From Clostridia bacterium (lineage in GTDB: Bacteria > Bacillota > Clostridia > DSM-8532): DNA of 7,054 nucleotides. The notes below the pieces were generated by a model. It was not told where the DNA came from and did not search any database. It was given only the letters and a program-made list of their open reading frames with translations. Location of the stretch: positions 1 through 7,054 of the forward strand of contig JAOABT010000066.1 in assembly GCA_026418215.1 (NCBI GenBank). Reading direction: 5' to 3'. The translations under genes were made by a program, and so were the position numbers. This document shows positions 6,692 through 7,054 of the stretch, piece after piece; the stretch's first letter is position 1, and the number at the start of each line of letters is the position of its first letter.

Positions 6692-6712
6692 GTCACGTGA
6701 CCCCCGGGGGGG
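6692..6712. other. GC-rich double palindrome, candidate cos site
   Basis: GTCACGTGAC (6692-6701), a perfect ten-base palindrome, runs directly into CCCCCGGGGG (6701-6710) followed by GG. This stands out from the AT-rich gap around it. It lies between the HNH gene and the small terminase gene, which is where cos sites of HNH-carrying, 3'-overhang phages usually lie. A second CACGTG is at 6662-6667, 32 bp from the one at 6694-6699. The palindromes are plainly present; their role as cleavage or terminase-binding site is inferred. Confidence 0.5.
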
Positions 6713-6764
6713 ATGGTTGGTATAATCCTTCGTACATTTTAATGTCTTTCCATTCTTCTTTCAT
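6693..6764 (-). pseudogene. Truncated NUMOD4-like homing endonuclease N-terminus (23 codons)
   Basis: A short frame starts at an ATG 7 nt behind AGAAAGGAG, the best ribosome site in the window. Its first 16 residues, MKEEWKDIKMYEGLYQ, match the beginning of NUMOD4 domains (W-K-x-I-x-x-Y-E-G-x-Y-x-V-S-N). These domains are DNA-binding modules at the N-terminus of many phage HNH homing endonucleases. After YQ the expected VSNLGRV-type continuation is missing. The frame instead reads through the GC-rich palindrome (PSPPGVT) and stops in the CACGTG element. None of the downstream frames on this strand continues the domain. I read it as a remnant of an endonuclease gene deleted or replaced up to the presumed cos site. 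A functional micropeptide or leader peptide is a less likely reading. Confidence 0.6.
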
Positions 6765-6790
6765 AAGGCTTCTCCTTTCTGTTTATAAAA

Positions 6791-6834
6791 CAAAAAAGAG
6801 AAGTGGTTGGTGGCTATCCAACAAATCTTCTCTT
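6791..6834 (-). terminator. Intrinsic terminator directly after the HNH gene
   Basis: On the minus strand AAGAGAAG (from 6834) pairs with CTTCTCTT (ending at 6796). An inner GTTGG/CCAAC stem lies across a small asymmetric internal loop, with ATAGCCA as the apical loop. The T-rich run TTTTTTG then TTTT follows at once. The last base of the HNH stop codon is the first base of the stem. This is a convincing rho-independent terminator. No clear promoter is seen between it and the small terminase gene, so late expression may rely on read-through or antitermination. Confidence 0.75.
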
Positions 6835-7054
6835 CATCTATCCTTTATTAAGTTAAAAAGATAATCTTTACTAATAATCCCCTTCTCACTTTTCTCATGG
6901 CACCGTTCGCAGACAGTTATTAGGTTGCCATTTTCAAGTCTTAATTCGAAATTGTCTTCCAGTGATACTATATGATGGCATTCTAAATTGTTGTATACAT
7001 ATCTATTTTTATCCCGGCACACCCTACACAAATATGAATCTAATTCCTTAATCT
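6834..7054 (-). CDS. HNH endonuclease of the packaging module (5' end outside window)
   Basis: The last 72 residues of an HNH nuclease are visible, in a frame open to the window edge. A zinc ribbon is formed by LCRVC (residues 9-12 of the visible part) and VCERC (48-51). The HNH core is ECHHIVSLED with His26 and His27, then Asn43 in ENGNL, then His52 right after the second Cys pair. A TTG at 7031 could be read as a start, but the frame upstream (KELDSYLCRVC) already resembles the family, so the true start lies outside. Small HNH proteins next to terminase genes, such as HK97 gp74, are known to work with the large terminase in cos cleavage. Its position, before a cos-like site and the small terminase, fits that role. 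A terminator follows its stop. Confidence 0.88.
   Translation of the reverse strand, partial: IKELDSYLCRVCRDKNRYVYNNLECHHIVSLEDNFELRLENGNLITVCERCHEKSEKGIISKDYLFNLIKDR

Noticed and set aside
6718..6726. Plus-strand extended -10-like TGGTATAAT with a weak GTGACC at -35 distance
   Set aside because: It would drive antisense transcription into the HNH gene, the -35 match is poor, and the same bases are explained by the NUMOD4-like codons on the other strand.
6649..6764. Possible -1 frameshift on the C-run (minus strand C CCC CCG) extending the 23-codon frame to a stop at 6649
   Set aside because: The extension (GHVTEKTKLLNTT and so on) has no NUMOD4 or other recognisable character, so slippage has no support beyond the homopolymer.
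1..7054. CRISPR array, tRNA, insertion sequence, att site or defence genes
   Set aside because: No regularly spaced repeats, cloverleaf, transposase, integrase or defence-type proteins were found; the window is filled with packaging and head genes.

Overview
The window holds the DNA-packaging, capsid and head-completion block of a tailed phage or prophage, with every credible gene on the minus strand. Read in transcription order (high to low coordinates) the genes are: an HNH endonuclease cut by the window edge, a short regulatory and cos-like gap, small terminase, large terminase, portal, a small coiled-coil protein, the HK97-type prohead protease, the HK97-fold major capsid protein, a small unidentified protein, a gp6-like head-tail connector, a head closure/adaptor protein, and an HK97 gp10-like protein cut by the other edge. 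This order is typical of siphoviruses of low-GC Bacillota, and the AT-leaning composition, the strong AGAAAGGAG-type ribosome sites and the capsid and protease sequence style suggest a clostridial or bacillary host. The sequence does not show whether it is an integrated prophage or a free phage, and no host gene or att site is visible.

The genes are packed tightly, with ATGA overlaps, TAAGTG junctions, gaps of 12 nt and overlaps of 23 to 38 nt. Several longest reading frames would start inside the gene's own Shine-Dalgarno sequence. Starts placed by ribosome-site spacing are shorter, and some are non-ATG: TTG for the protease and the small coiled-coil gene, GTG for portal and gp10. The only hairpin seen inside the structural block lies at the protease stop, just before the capsid ribosome site.

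Functionally, HNH plus small and large terminase cut and pump DNA through the portal. The protease matures the capsid shell by removing its N-terminal delta domain. The gp6, gp16 and gp10 types of protein complete the neck that receives the tail.

The least ordinary part is the roughly 220 bp between HNH and small terminase. It has an intrinsic terminator directly on the HNH stop codon. It then has a 23-codon reading frame with an excellent ribosome site, whose first 16 residues look like the start of a NUMOD4 homing-endonuclease domain. That frame runs into a GC-rich double palindrome, which is a good candidate for the phage cos site. I see no wholly new system here. The endonuclease remnant ending on the presumed cos site, and the repeated E-x-R-A motif shared by the capsid delta domain and the protease, are the observations most worth following.
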